Source: Desulfovibrionaceae bacterium
GTDB lineage: Bacteria > Desulfobacterota > Desulfovibrionia > Desulfovibrionales > Desulfovibrionaceae
Assembly (NCBI GenBank): GCA_022510785.1
Contig: JAFLSV010000011.1
Location: forward strand, 1-64,000
Direction: 5' to 3'
DNA length: 64,000 nt
Shown here: one piece after another, positions 35,559 to 43,724 of the stretch
Numbering within the stretch: position 1 is the stretch's first letter
Layout of the letters: every line of letters begins with the position of its first letter
The notes under the pieces: generated by a model
Told to the model about the DNA's origin: nothing
The model's input: only the letters and a program-made list of their open reading frames with translations
Databases searched by the model: none
Translations under genes and position numbers: made by a program

Positions 35559-36563
35559 ATGTCTTTCAAGAAACTGCTTCCCCTGACTCTGGCCCTGCTC
35601 TTCGCCTTCGCCACCACCGCCCTTGCCGCGGAAACCTTCAAGGTTGCCGTGGGCGACCCGGAAGATTCCGAACAGGGCGTGGCCGCCAACGCCTTCAAAA
35701 AGTACATTGAGGAAAAGACCAACGGCGAGGTGAAGGTTGACTGCTTCTTCGCCGGAGCGCTTGGCGATGAAAGCGAAGCCTTCCGGAATGTGCAGAAAGG
35801 CACCCTGCCCTTCGCGGTGGGCGGCATCGCCAACCTGGTGCCCTTTGAGAAACGTCTGGGCCTTCTGACCCTGCCCTACCTCTTTGACAACCTGGACGAA
35901 GTGGTGGCCGGCACCAACGGCAAACCCGCCGAGCTGCTGAACAGCTACGCCGTCAAGGCCGGCTTCCGCGTGCTGGCCTGGACCTACACCGACTTCCGCT
36001 ACATTTCCAACTCCAAAAAGCCCATCAAGACCATGGCCGACATGCAGGGCCTGAAGTTCCGCGTGCCGCAGAGCGCGGTGCTCATCGCCTCGTACAAGGC
36101 CTTTGGCGGCAGCCCCACCCCCATTTCGTGGGCTGAAACCTTCACCGCCCTGCAGCAGGGCGTGGTGGACGGCCAGTGCTACGGCTACATCGGCTTCCGC
36201 GCCATGAAGTTCAACGAGGCCAATCAGAAGTACCTGACCGAAGTGCACTACACCTATCAGCTGCAGCCCCTGGTCATGAGCGAGCGCGTCTACCGCAAGA
36301 TGAGCCCCGAAATGCAGAAGCTGGTGGTGGAAGCCGGCGCGTACGCCCAGGAAGAAGTGCTGAAGTACCAGAAGGAAAACGGCGACGCCGCCAAGGCCGA
36401 TCTCATCGCCGGCGGTCTTATTGTGGATCAGCTGGAAGATGAAGCCCTGTGGAAGAAGGCCGCCATGGAAAAGGTCTGGCCCGAAATGGCCGACTTCGTG
36501 GGCGGCAAGGACGCCATCAACGAGTACCTCACCGCCTGCGGCAAGGCTCCCTGGAACAACTGA
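35559..36563 (+). CDS. dctP: TRAP transporter periplasmic binding protein DctP (copy 1)
   Basis: A 334-residue solute-binding protein. Signal peptide MSFKKLLPLTLALLFAFATT ends at ALA, so mature start at AETFKVAVGD. Family marks: LTLPYLFDNLDEVV, DMQGLKFRVPQS (the Arg of FRVPQS anchors the ligand acid group), and GVVDGQCYGYIGFRAMKFNE. Strong AAGGAGG before ATG 35559. Following tpa, it likely captures taurine or a related sulfonate in the periplasm and hands it to DctQM encoded next. A GNRA-loop hairpin after the stop would raise its level over the membrane genes. The ligand is inferred from context only. Confidence 0.93.
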   Translation: MSFKKLLPLTLALLFAFATTALAAETFKVAVGDPEDSEQGVAANAFKKYIEEKTNGEVKVDCFFAGALGDESEAFRNVQKGTLPFAVGGIANLVPFEKRLGLLTLPYLFDNLDEVVAGTNGKPAELLNSYAVKAGFRVLAWTYTDFRYISNSKKPIKTMADMQGLKFRVPQSAVLIASYKAFGGSPTPISWAETFTALQQGVVDGQCYGYIGFRAMKFNEANQKYLTEVHYTYQLQPLVMSERVYRKMSPEMQKLVVEAGAYAQEEVLKYQKENGDAAKADLIAGGLIVDQLEDEALWKKAAMEKVWPEMADFVGGKDAINEYLTACGKAPWNN

Positions 36564-36573
36564 CGCTGAACAG

Positions 36574-36602
36574 GGCCGGAACCGGAGACGGTTCCGGCCT
36601 TT
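36574..36602 (+). terminator. Hairpin between dctP and dctQ (partial terminator)
   Basis: GGCCGGAACCG-GAGA-CGGTTCCGGCC: eleven perfect pairs closed by a GNRA tetraloop, followed by TTTG. The short T-run suggests a leaky terminator or 3' mRNA guard, giving more binding protein than permease. Confidence 0.7.
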
Positions 36603-36794
36603 GTGCCGGCCCGCCCGCGCGTGATGCCCGTGCCCGGCCCCGCGCGGCCCACGGCGGGATGCGCGCATGAACCGCCGGCGGGGACGTGCCGCTCCGTGCC
36701 CGCGCACGGCCCGTCCGCGTCGCAGGTACGGCCCCCGCCTGTCCCGGCCGCCCGCCCCACGCCCTCCGGCTTACGCGCCTGCGAAGGAGGCTGC

Positions 36795-37346
36795 ATGAAA
36801 AAATTCCTTGTGTCCTGCCTGGATCATTTTGAAAGCTATCTGTGCCAGTTTCTGCTGGTCTTTTTCGTGGTGGTGGTCTTTATGCAGATCATCCTGCGCT
36901 TTGTGGGCCATTCCCTGCCCTGGACCGAGGAAATCGCGCGCTTCGCCTTTATCTGGTTCATCCTGTTCGGCGCCTGTTACGCCACGCGCCTGTGCGCGCT
37001 CAACCGCGTCACGCTCCAGTTTTCCAGAATGCCCAGGCGGGTGACGGACATCTTCCTTTTCATCAGCGACATGATCTGGCTGGCCTTCAGCCTGATGATG
37101 GCCTGGCAGGGTTACCTCGCGGTGATGGATCTGCGCGAGTTTCCCTACGCCACCCCGGCCCTGGACTGGGATTTGGGCATGATTTACCTGGTGTTTCCGC
37201 TCAGTTTTCTGTTGATGGCCATCCGCATCCTTCAGGTAAATTATATCAAATTTGTTTTGAAACAGGAAATCGCCGACCCCGATCAGGAAGCCATCAAGGA
37301 AAGCCAGAGCGCGCTCCTTGACGACGGCAAGGGAGGTGCTGCCTGA
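36795..37346 (+). CDS. dctQ: TRAP transporter small permease DctQ
   Basis: A 183-residue protein with four membrane helices (YLCQFLLVFFVVVVFMQIIL, ARFAFIWFILFGACY, ISDMIWLAFSLMMAW, MIYLVFPLSFLLMAIRIL), usual for DctQ. LPWTEEIARFAFIWFI contains the conserved family W-x-E-E-x-x-R/R-F pattern. The ATG at 36795 has GAAGGAGG; upstream in-frame sequence to 36603 is a GC-rich non-coding gap. Its stop overlaps the dctM start by one base (TGATG), so the two are coupled. Works with DctM as sodium-driven permease of the TRAP system in the inner membrane. Confidence 0.93.
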   Translation: MKKFLVSCLDHFESYLCQFLLVFFVVVVFMQIILRFVGHSLPWTEEIARFAFIWFILFGACYATRLCALNRVTLQFSRMPRRVTDIFLFISDMIWLAFSLMMAWQGYLAVMDLREFPYATPALDWDLGMIYLVFPLSFLLMAIRILQVNYIKFVLKQEIADPDQEAIKESQSALLDDGKGGAA

Positions 37347-38650
37347 TGGAAGCCATGTCGCCCCTCGCCATCGGCGGGATGCTCTTTCTCATCTTTTTCG
37401 CCCTGCTGCTCATCGGCAGTCCCATCATGGTGGCCCTCGGCGTGGGCACCATGGCCTGTTTTCTTATTCTGGACATCGACCTCAGCCTCATGATTGAACG
37501 GGCCTTCGCCTCGCTGACGGCCTTTCCGCTCATGGCCCTGCCGGCCTTTGTTCTGGCCGGGGCGCTCATGGAGGCCGCGGGCATATCGCGGCGCCTGGTG
37601 GCCGTGGCCGAAAGCGTGGTGGGCCCCATCCCGGGGGGGCTTGCCATTTCCACCGTGCTGTCCTGCGTGTTCTTCGGGGCCATTTCCGGTTCCGGGCCGG
37701 CCACCACGGCGGCTGTCGGCATGCTCATGATTCCGGCCATGACCAGGCGCGGCTATGACACGGCCTACGCGGCCGCCGCCACCGCCACCTCGGGCGGCAT
37801 TGGCATCATCATTCCGCCCAGCATTCCCATGGTGATTTACGGCGTCACCGGCCAGGTGAGCATCTCCAAAATGTTCATGGCCGGCTTTATCCCGGGTTTC
37901 ATCATCGCCGCCTCGCTGTGCCTGGTGCACATGTTCAAGTGCCGCAAACTGGGCACGGGCGGTTTGCAGTGGTCCATGAGCCATATGCTGCATGTGCTTC
38001 GGGACGGCTTCTGGTCCATTCTGGCGCCGCTCATCATCCTCGGCGGCATCTACGCCGGGCTCTTCACCCCGACGGAAGCCGCCATCGTGGCCATTTTCTA
38101 TACTCTGTTCGTGGGTGTCTTCATCCACCGGGAGCTGAAGTTCAAAAGCTTCATGGCCTCACTCAACACCACCTCGTGGCTCACCGGCCGCGTGCTGGTT
38201 CTGGTGTTTACGGCCACGGCCTTCGGCTATCTGCTCACCTCCTACCGGATACCCGTGGAAATCGCCAACTGGATCCTGAGCTTCACGGACAACGTGTACC
38301 TGGTGTGGCTCTTTGTGGTCATCCTGCTGCTCTTCCTTGGCATGTTCATGGAGACCCTGGCCATCATCATGCTGGTGACGCCGGTGCTTCTGCCCATCAT
38401 GACGGCCTACGGGGTTGACCCCATCCATTTCGGGCTTATCCTGATCTGCTGCTGCGGCATCGGCTTCTCCACGCCGCCGCTGGGCGAGAACATGTTCATC
38501 GCCTCGGGGATCTCAAACCAGTCCCTGGAGCTCATTTCCCTGAAGGCCCTGCCCATGGTGGCGGCCAATATCGGCGCCATCGTGATTCTGGTGCTCTTCC
38601 CCGGGCTGGTCATGTTCCTTCCCAACCTGATGGACGTGGCCGCGCCCTAA
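37346..38650 (+). CDS. dctM: TRAP transporter large permease DctM
   Basis: A 434-residue membrane protein of the DctM/ion transporter family, with about 12 helices. LAISTVLSCVFFGAISGSGP and IPPSIPMVIYGVTGQVSISK are the two hairpin motifs of the substrate/sodium site (the first repeat), and ETLAIIMLVTPVLLPIMTAYGVDP with GIGFSTPPLGENMFIASG gives the second repeat. It is translationally coupled to dctQ. Substrate specificity comes mainly from the binding protein; two of these lie on either side of the permease here. Confidence 0.95.
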   Translation: MEAMSPLAIGGMLFLIFFALLLIGSPIMVALGVGTMACFLILDIDLSLMIERAFASLTAFPLMALPAFVLAGALMEAAGISRRLVAVAESVVGPIPGGLAISTVLSCVFFGAISGSGPATTAAVGMLMIPAMTRRGYDTAYAAAATATSGGIGIIIPPSIPMVIYGVTGQVSISKMFMAGFIPGFIIAASLCLVHMFKCRKLGTGGLQWSMSHMLHVLRDGFWSILAPLIILGGIYAGLFTPTEAAIVAIFYTLFVGVFIHRELKFKSFMASLNTTSWLTGRVLVLVFTATAFGYLLTSYRIPVEIANWILSFTDNVYLVWLFVVILLLFLGMFMETLAIIMLVTPVLLPIMTAYGVDPIHFGLILICCCGIGFSTPPLGENMFIASGISNQSLELISLKALPMVAANIGAIVILVLFPGLVMFLPNLMDVAAP

Positions 38651-38786
38651 GCGCCAGCCGCCACGGCATACGGCCGGGCCCCGGTCGGCCATTGTTTCAC
38701 GAGGCAGCGCCCGGGGTTCGCTGCCGCGGCGCGCGGCCCCGGAGACCGCCGCCCGCGCCATCGCACCACGCAGCAGCGAGGTTGAC

Positions 38787-39842
38787 ATGCTCCGCACCCT
38801 ACTTGTGTTCCTGACCCTTGAACTTGCGCTTGCGGTTCCAGTCGCCCGGGCCGCGGATTCCGCGCCGGCCCCCGCCCGGGTGGAGGCCGCCGCGTCCCCC
38901 ATGGTTCTCACCCTGATCCTCGGCGATCCCGAAACGTCGGAAATGGGCTTTTTGGGCAACGCGTTCAAAACTTTTGTTGAAAAGTCCACCAATCATGCCG
39001 TGGAGGTCAAACTGTCCTACGGCGGAGGCCTGGGCGAAGATGAGACTTTCCAGTTCCATCGCGCGCAGACGGGGAAGCTGGACATGGCGCTGGGGGGCGT
39101 GGGCAACCTGGTGCCCATGGTCAAGCCGCTGGGGGTGCTGACGCTCCCCTACCTTTTCTTTACCCTGGACGAGGTGGTGCGCGGCACCACGGGCAAGCCG
39201 GCGGAACTGCTCAACGCCTGCGCCGAAGAGGCGGGCCTGCGGATTCTGGCCTGGACTTACTGCGGCTTTCGCTACATTTCCAACTCCAAGCATCCCATCA
39301 AGACGATGGCCGACATGAAGGGCCTGCGCTTCCGCGTGCCGCAGAGCATCGCGATGATCGAAAGCTACCGCGCCTTCGGGGGGCTGCCCTCCACCATCGC
39401 CTGGCCCATGACCTGGAACGCGCTGAAGTACGGCCTCGTGGACGGGCAGTGCTACGACTACAGCGGCTTCCAGGCCATGAAATTCAAGGACGCGGGGCAG
39501 AAATACATTACGGAAGTCCACTATATGTACAACCTCCAGCCCCTGGTCATGAGCGAGCGTGTTTTCAGGCAGCTGAGTCCCGACCTGCAGAAGATTCTGG
39601 TGGAGGGCGGCCAGTACGCGCAGAAACTGTCGCTCCAGTATCAAAGGAAGAACAGCGAAGAGGCCAAGCAGGCCCTGGAAAAGGACGGAGTCATCATCAG
39701 CTCGCTGCAGGATGAAGGGCAGTGGCGCGCGGTGGCGCGCGAACAGGTGTGGCCCCATGTGGCCGAAAGCGTGGGCGGCCGGGAACACATCAACGCCTAC
39801 CTGGAGGCCTGCGGGCTGCCCTTGTGGAACCCGCCTCTGTAA
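38787..39842 (+). CDS. dctP: Second TRAP binding protein DctP (paralog)
   Basis: A 351-residue paralog of the binding protein at 35559. Signal peptide MLRTLLVFLTLELALAVPVA to ARA; then a 15-residue Pro/Ala-rich lead before MVLTLILGDPETSEMG. It keeps RYISNSKHPIKTMADMKGLR, FRVPQS and LQPLVMSERVF nearly unchanged, but pocket-facing stretches differ: WTYCGFRYI versus WTYTDFRYI, STIAWPMTWNAL versus TPISWAETFTAL, and CYDYSGFQA versus CYGYIGFRA. It probably binds a different but related sulfonate and shares the DctQM permease. ATG at 38787 with GAGG. Last gene of the cluster; a terminator follows. Confidence 0.9.
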   Translation: MLRTLLVFLTLELALAVPVARAADSAPAPARVEAAASPMVLTLILGDPETSEMGFLGNAFKTFVEKSTNHAVEVKLSYGGGLGEDETFQFHRAQTGKLDMALGGVGNLVPMVKPLGVLTLPYLFFTLDEVVRGTTGKPAELLNACAEEAGLRILAWTYCGFRYISNSKHPIKTMADMKGLRFRVPQSIAMIESYRAFGGLPSTIAWPMTWNALKYGLVDGQCYDYSGFQAMKFKDAGQKYITEVHYMYNLQPLVMSERVFRQLSPDLQKILVEGGQYAQKLSLQYQRKNSEEAKQALEKDGVIISSLQDEGQWRAVAREQVWPHVAESVGGREHINAYLEACGLPLWNPPL

Positions 39843-39894
39843 AACCCGGCGCGCCAGGCTTTGGGAATACGGGGCGTCATGCTTCCGGCGCCCC

Positions 39895-39918
39895 GCTTCC
39901 GGCGCCGGAAGCGTTTTG
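39895..39918 (+). terminator. Terminator after the sulfonate cluster
   Basis: CGCTTCCGGC-GCCGGAAGCG is a perfect 20-base palindrome (eight pairs, four-base loop) followed by TTTT. A 12-base direct repeat GCTTCCGGCGCC occurs at 39882 and 39896, so the upstream copy could pair with the same right arm. Confidence 0.75.
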
Positions 39919-40082
39919 CTCCCCTGAGGCCGGGAGGGGACAGGCGCCGGCCGCGCCGGCCCATGGTGAAAAAGGCTGATCCCCTGAGCCGGGGAGCCGC
40001 CCCGTGAGCGGACGGGCTTCATGAAACGCGGCGGCGCGGCGTGGCGATGCCCGGCGGCGCCGGCAAGGGGGAAAAGCCTCAC

Positions 40083-40112
40083 TTGACGCGGCCGCGCGGC
40101 GTGGCCTACACT
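40083..40112 (+). promoter_or_regulatory. Sigma-70-type promoter of tolB
   Basis: TTGACG (40083-40088), 18-base spacer, TACACT (40107-40112); start near 40119, about 50 bases before tolB. Good -35, fair -10. The stretch 39919-40082 shows no gene. Confidence 0.6.
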
Positions 40113-40171
40113 TCCCCCGCATTTTCAGGCCCTGAATTCGGGCATTTTTTCAAAAATACGGTGATTCTCCT

Positions 40172-41548
40172 ATGCAGACTTTCGCTTTTGCGCGTGCGGA
40201 CAGGGCGTGCCGGGCGCTTCCGGCTGCCGGATTCCTGGCGGCGTGCCGCGCGCTGTGCGCCCTGTGCGTGCTGCTGACCGCGTCTCCGGCTTCGGCCGTG
40301 ACCATGATCGACATCCATTCGCCGGGGCAGAACATCGTCAACCTGGCCATGGCCACTCCCCTCACCGGGCCGTCGCAGGCGGCCGCGGGCCTGGGGGCCG
40401 AACTGCACAAGGCCATCGAGGAGGATTTGTCCTTTCTGCCCTTCATGCGCCTGACCGCGCCCGGCGCGGTTCTGGGCGGCACCACGCTCAATGCGTGGCA
40501 GGGCCCTGAGCTTGACTTCAGGCGCTTTCAGATCGCGGGGGCGGATCTGCTCATCACGGCTTACTGGCCCAAGGGTGACGGCAGCAAGTCCACGGTGGAG
40601 CTCCGGGTATTTGAAACGTTTTCCGGCAGCTTTGTGTTTGGCAACGCTTACGCGGGCATCACCCGGGACGAGCTGTCCAATGTGGCCGATCGCTTTGCCG
40701 CCGATCTCATGGAAGCCCTGACCGGCAACGGCGACTTTTTCCGATCCACGCTGGCCTTTGCCCGCAGCGGCGGCCCCAAAAAGCGCGATATCTGGCTGGT
40801 TCGGCCCACAGGCAAGGAACTGCGCCAGATTACCAATATCCCGGGCACGGCCATGTCTCCGGCCTGGTCGCCGGATGGGCGGTATGTGGTGTTCGGTCAT
40901 CTGGACGACAGTTCCCACGCTCTGGGCGTCTGGGACAGGCTGGCCAATCAGGTCAAACTGATCCGTTTTCCGGGCAATACGGTCATCGGCCCCTGCTTCA
41001 TGCCGGACAACAAGGTGGCGGTCAGTCTGTCCACGGGCAATTACCCGGACATCTTTCTGCTGAACCACAAGTTTGAGCGCGAGCGTCCTCTGGAGGCTTC
41101 GGGCGCCATCAACGTATCGCCCTCGTTTGACGCCACCGGGACGAAAATGGCCTTTACGTCCAGCCGTCTGGGCGGCCCCCAGATATTCCTGAAGGATTTG
41201 GGCACCGGCGCGGTACGCCGCATCAGCATGAACGGCGGCTATAATACCGAGGCCTCGTTCAGTCCTGATGGAACCCTGGTGGCGTTCACCCGCCTCACCG
41301 ATCAGGGCCACCGCATCTTTGTGCTGGATTTGGTGACAGGGCAGGAGCGCCAGGTCTCGTTCGGGCCGGGGCGTGACGAACAGCCCTCCTTTGCGCCGGA
41401 CAGCTATTTTCTGGCCTTTACATCCGATCGGTCGGGACAAAAACAGATATACCTCACCACACGGCATGGCGGCGATCCCAAGCGGGTGCCTACCGGCACG
41501 GGGGACGCTACGTTTCCGCGCTGGGGAAAAATTCCCGCTCAGCAGTAA
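40172..41548 (+). CDS. tolB: Tol-Pal system periplasmic protein TolB
   Basis: A 458-residue periplasmic protein that binds Pal and TolA to keep the outer membrane tethered during division. A long N-terminal signal (about 42 residues, hydrophobic run LCALCVLLTASPASA) is followed by the D1 domain (NIVNLAMATPL to about 170) and a six-bladed propeller made of WSPDGRYVVF, FDATGTKMAFTS, FSPDGTLVAFTR and FAPDSYFLAFTS repeats, the TolB/WD40-like unit. Ends KIPAQQ. ATG at 40172, CTCCT just upstream. pal follows with its own promoter; tolQ, tolR and tolA are not in this window. Confidence 0.95.
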   Translation: MQTFAFARADRACRALPAAGFLAACRALCALCVLLTASPASAVTMIDIHSPGQNIVNLAMATPLTGPSQAAAGLGAELHKAIEEDLSFLPFMRLTAPGAVLGGTTLNAWQGPELDFRRFQIAGADLLITAYWPKGDGSKSTVELRVFETFSGSFVFGNAYAGITRDELSNVADRFAADLMEALTGNGDFFRSTLAFARSGGPKKRDIWLVRPTGKELRQITNIPGTAMSPAWSPDGRYVVFGHLDDSSHALGVWDRLANQVKLIRFPGNTVIGPCFMPDNKVAVSLSTGNYPDIFLLNHKFERERPLEASGAINVSPSFDATGTKMAFTSSRLGGPQIFLKDLGTGAVRRISMNGGYNTEASFSPDGTLVAFTRLTDQGHRIFVLDLVTGQERQVSFGPGRDEQPSFAPDSYFLAFTSDRSGQKQIYLTTRHGGDPKRVPTGTGDATFPRWGKIPAQQ

Positions 41549-41589
41549 GCGGCAAAGATACAGGCCATGGACGTCCGCCTCTGTTTGAC

Positions 41590-41617
41590 TTGACATCGGC
41601 GGAGGTGGAGCTACTAT
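41590..41617 (+). promoter_or_regulatory. Sigma-70-type promoter of pal
   Basis: TTGACA (41590-41595), 16-base spacer, TACTAT (41612-41617), about 100 bases before pal. Consensus -35. It would give pal expression beyond read-through from tolB. Confidence 0.6.
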
Positions 41618-41718
41618 ACCCGGACGGCTGTCGCCTTGCCCTGAAAGCGGCGTCCTTTTTGGTGCGGCTTTCAGGGTTGCCGTTCAGAAGCTGAGTCAAC
41701 TGTTTTAGGAGGAATACT

Positions 41719-42204
41719 ATGAAAGGTTTGAAGAATCTGGGTCTGGTTTTGGCCGTGTCGCTGGTGCTGGGCATCGGCGCCGGCTGCGCGAAGAAAACGA
41801 CGGAAGTGCCCGCCGAAGCCCCGGTGGTCGACAGCGCCGCCACGGCCGTGGACATGGCCGCTCAGACCATCACGGACGGCATCGTGTACTTTGACTTTGA
41901 CAAGTACGATGTGAAGCCCGAATACCGCGAAATGCTGCGCCAGAAGGCCGAACTCATGCGCCAGTATCCCAGCATCCGCGTGCGCATCGAAGGCAACTGC
42001 GACGAACGCGGCACCCAGGAATACAACCTGGCCCTTGGCGAGCGCCGTGCCCGCGCCGCGTATGAATATATGGTCATGCTGGGCGTGAACCCCAGCCAGC
42101 TGGAAATGATCAGCTACGGCAAGGAACGTCCCGCCGTGCAGGGCACCGGCGAGCAGGCGTGGTCCATGAACCGCCGCGACGACTTCCGCGTTATCGCCCG
42201 CTAG
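41719..42204 (+). CDS. pal: Peptidoglycan-associated lipoprotein Pal
   Basis: A 161-residue outer-membrane lipoprotein that binds peptidoglycan. Lipobox GIGAGC places the lipidated Cys at about position 23. The OmpA-like domain shows IVYFDFDKYDVKPEYREML (diaminopimelate-pocket Asp), IRVRIEGNCDERGTQEYNLALGERRA (the classic E-G-x-x-D-E-R-G-T-x-E-Y-N segment) and YGKERP. The ATG at 41719 follows AGGAGG. It pairs with TolB at 40172. A terminator follows 15 bases after the stop. Abundant expression is likely from the strong promoter and ribosome-binding site. Confidence 0.97.
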   Translation: MKGLKNLGLVLAVSLVLGIGAGCAKKTTEVPAEAPVVDSAATAVDMAAQTITDGIVYFDFDKYDVKPEYREMLRQKAELMRQYPSIRVRIEGNCDERGTQEYNLALGERRARAAYEYMVMLGVNPSQLEMISYGKERPAVQGTGEQAWSMNRRDDFRVIAR

Positions 42205-42218
42205 TTTTCCGGTATTTC

Positions 42219-42249
42219 GGCCGCTCCCGTCACCGGGGGCGGCCTTTTT
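42219..42249 (+). terminator. Terminator of pal
   Basis: GGCCGCTCCCG-TCAC-CGGGGGCGGCC (one G-T pair) followed by TTTTT: a canonical Rho-independent terminator. Confidence 0.9.
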
Positions 42250-42266
42250 CTGTTTTTTGAAAGGTT

Positions 42267-42343
42267 CGGAGCGTGGCGCAGCCTGGTAGCGCACCTGCTT
42301 TGGGAGCAGGGGGTCGCTGGTTCAAATCCAGTCGCTCCGACCA
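42267..42343 (+). tRNA. tRNA-Pro (anticodon TGG)
   Basis: 77 bases including an encoded CCA. Acceptor CGGAGCG/CGCTCCG with A73; D stem GCGC/GCGC; anticodon stem CCTGC/GCAGG around loop TTTGGGA (anticodon TGG); T arm GCTGG-TTCAAAT-CCAGT. All arms pair. Confidence 0.97.
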
Positions 42344-42359
42344 TCGTCGATGATGGTTC

Positions 42360-42384
42360 CGCCGGAAGTGTCCGGCGTTTTTTT
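42360..42384 (+). terminator. Terminator of tRNA-Pro
   Basis: CGCCGGA-AGTG-TCCGGCG (seven perfect pairs) followed by seven T. It lies between the tRNA and the EamA gene, only 14 bases before its ATG. Confidence 0.85.
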
Positions 42385-42397
42385 CTCTGGTGAGCCC

Positions 42398-43273
42398 ATG
42401 CTCCTGCGCGGCGCTGCTTTCCGCTCCTTGTCCGGCTACGGCTATGCCCTGCTGGCGGCCGGCCTGTGGGGTCTGCTCGGCCCGGTTTCCAGGCTGTGCC
42501 TGTCCGGCGGCACCGACCCCCTAGAGGTGGCCTTCTGGAGGGCATGCATCGGCGGCCTGTGTTTTGTCGCGCACGCGCTGTTCCGGCGCGAGCTTTTTGT
42601 GCGTCCCGCTCATGGCCTGGCTTTCTGCCTGTTCGGGGTATGCGGCGTCAGCCTGTTTTTCGGCGCCTATCAGGTGGCGGTGCGCGAAAGCGGGGCGGCG
42701 CTGGCTGTGGTGCTGCTGTATACCGCGCCGGTATGGGTGGCGCTTTTTTCCCGGGCGCTGTTCGGCGAAAGGCTCACTCGCCGCAAGCTGGCGGCTCTGG
42801 CCGTGGCTTTGGGGGGCACGGTTCTGGTATGCCTGTCCGGGGGCAGCGCGGGGAGCGCGCCCTCATGGCTCGGCATCGGGTGCGGGCTGGCGGCGGGCTT
42901 TTTTTATGCCACCCATTACCCGTTCTATACCTGGTGGCAAAAGCGCTATTCCACGGCCACCCTCTATACCTTCATGCTGCTGGCCGGCGCGCTGGCTCTG
43001 GCGCCCTTTGTGACGTTCACGCCGCATAACGCCCTGACCTGGGCGGGGTTGGGCTTTTTGGGCGTGTTCTGCACCTATGGGGCCTACCTGGCCTATGGGG
43101 CCGGGCTTCGCCGGCTCAGCCCGGTGCGCGCGGCCGTGGTCAGCAATCTGGAACCCGTCATCGGAACCCTGCTGGCGTGGGCCTGGTGGCACGAAAAATT
43201 TTCGCCCTGCGGCTGGCTGGGCGGGGTGCTGGTGCTGGCGGCCGTGTTCATCCTGACCACGGATCGCCGGTGA
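42398..43273 (+). CDS. EamA/DMT-superfamily transporter
   Basis: A 291-residue membrane protein with ten predicted helices in two EamA repeats. The first runs from YALLAAGLWGLLGPVSRLCL through VVLLYTAPVWVALFSRALFGERLT, the second from WLGIGCGLAAGFFYATHYPFY to RRLSPVRAAVVSNLEPVIGTLLAW with WHEKFSPCGWLGGVLVLAA. ATG at 42398; no strong ribosome-binding site, and an in-frame start at 42350 would overlap the tRNA terminator. The family exports amino acids or metabolites, and substrate cannot be told. It has no operon partners here. Confidence 0.88.
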   Translation: MLLRGAAFRSLSGYGYALLAAGLWGLLGPVSRLCLSGGTDPLEVAFWRACIGGLCFVAHALFRRELFVRPAHGLAFCLFGVCGVSLFFGAYQVAVRESGAALAVVLLYTAPVWVALFSRALFGERLTRRKLAALAVALGGTVLVCLSGGSAGSAPSWLGIGCGLAAGFFYATHYPFYTWWQKRYSTATLYTFMLLAGALALAPFVTFTPHNALTWAGLGFLGVFCTYGAYLAYGAGLRRLSPVRAAVVSNLEPVIGTLLAWAWWHEKFSPCGWLGGVLVLAAVFILTTDRR

Positions 43274-43439
43274 TATTTTTCTGCGTTTTTGCCCGCATTT
43301 CGCGGAGGGGCTGGCTGTCCGCTTCGTGTCAAAATCGTGGACTTTGGCCCCGAAATTCCCGGCCTCGTCTGCTGACATTCATTATTTCCCTAAACCCGTT
43401 AAATTTTCCGCAAGGGGTTCACCGAACCGGCACGGGTTT

Positions 43440-43490
43440 TCATCCGTGAAGTTCCCGCGTGGCTTTCTCGTCGTACTCAACTTTCCACAT
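43440..43490 (-). pseudogene. Stub of a RelE-like toxin
   Basis: From an ATG at 43490, overlapping the antitoxin gene's end by 14 bases as in normal toxin-antitoxin operons, the reading is MWKVEYDEKATRELHG and then a stop. This resembles the first strand and helix of RelE/ParE toxins (x-W-x-V-E-x-D-x-K-A-x-K-E-L). A full toxin is about 85-95 residues; nothing in the next 160 bases in any frame continues the family. It appears to be truncated by deletion. Confidence 0.45.
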
Positions 43491-43707
43491 TGAGCATGTC
43501 CCCAGCTTCTTCCGATGAGTACGTCCGCGAACGGCCCGCCCGAAGGTCAGCCAACCGCTGTTCGGCGATGTAACTATCTTCCAGGTCTTCCAGGTGGCGC
43601 AGGATAGCCTCACGGACATAAAACGTCTTGGATCGCCCTGTCCGTTCCGCGAGATTTTCCAGACGGGCATCAATTTCTTCTGGTAAGCGTATGCTAAGGG
43701 CGGTCAT
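43477..43707 (-). CDS. Ribbon-helix-helix antitoxin (RelB/DinJ-like)
   Basis: A 76-residue protein. MTALSIRLPEEIDARLENLA is the ribbon and helix A of an RHH/CopG fold, and RTGRSKTFYVREAILRHLEDL is helix B with the N-terminal SK-x-F-x-x-R-E-A-I pattern. The acidic C-terminal arm (EQRLADLRAG, then SSEEAGDML) would wrap a toxin. The ATG at 43707 has AGGAGA. A near-palindrome in front (43725-43740) is a likely self-operator. The partner toxin appears reduced to 16 codons, so this may be an orphan antitoxin or a regulator now. Confidence 0.82.
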   Translation of the reverse strand: MTALSIRLPEEIDARLENLAERTGRSKTFYVREAILRHLEDLEDSYIAEQRLADLRAGRSRTYSSEEAGDMLNVES

Positions 43708-43724
43708 TGAAGTATCTCCTGCTT

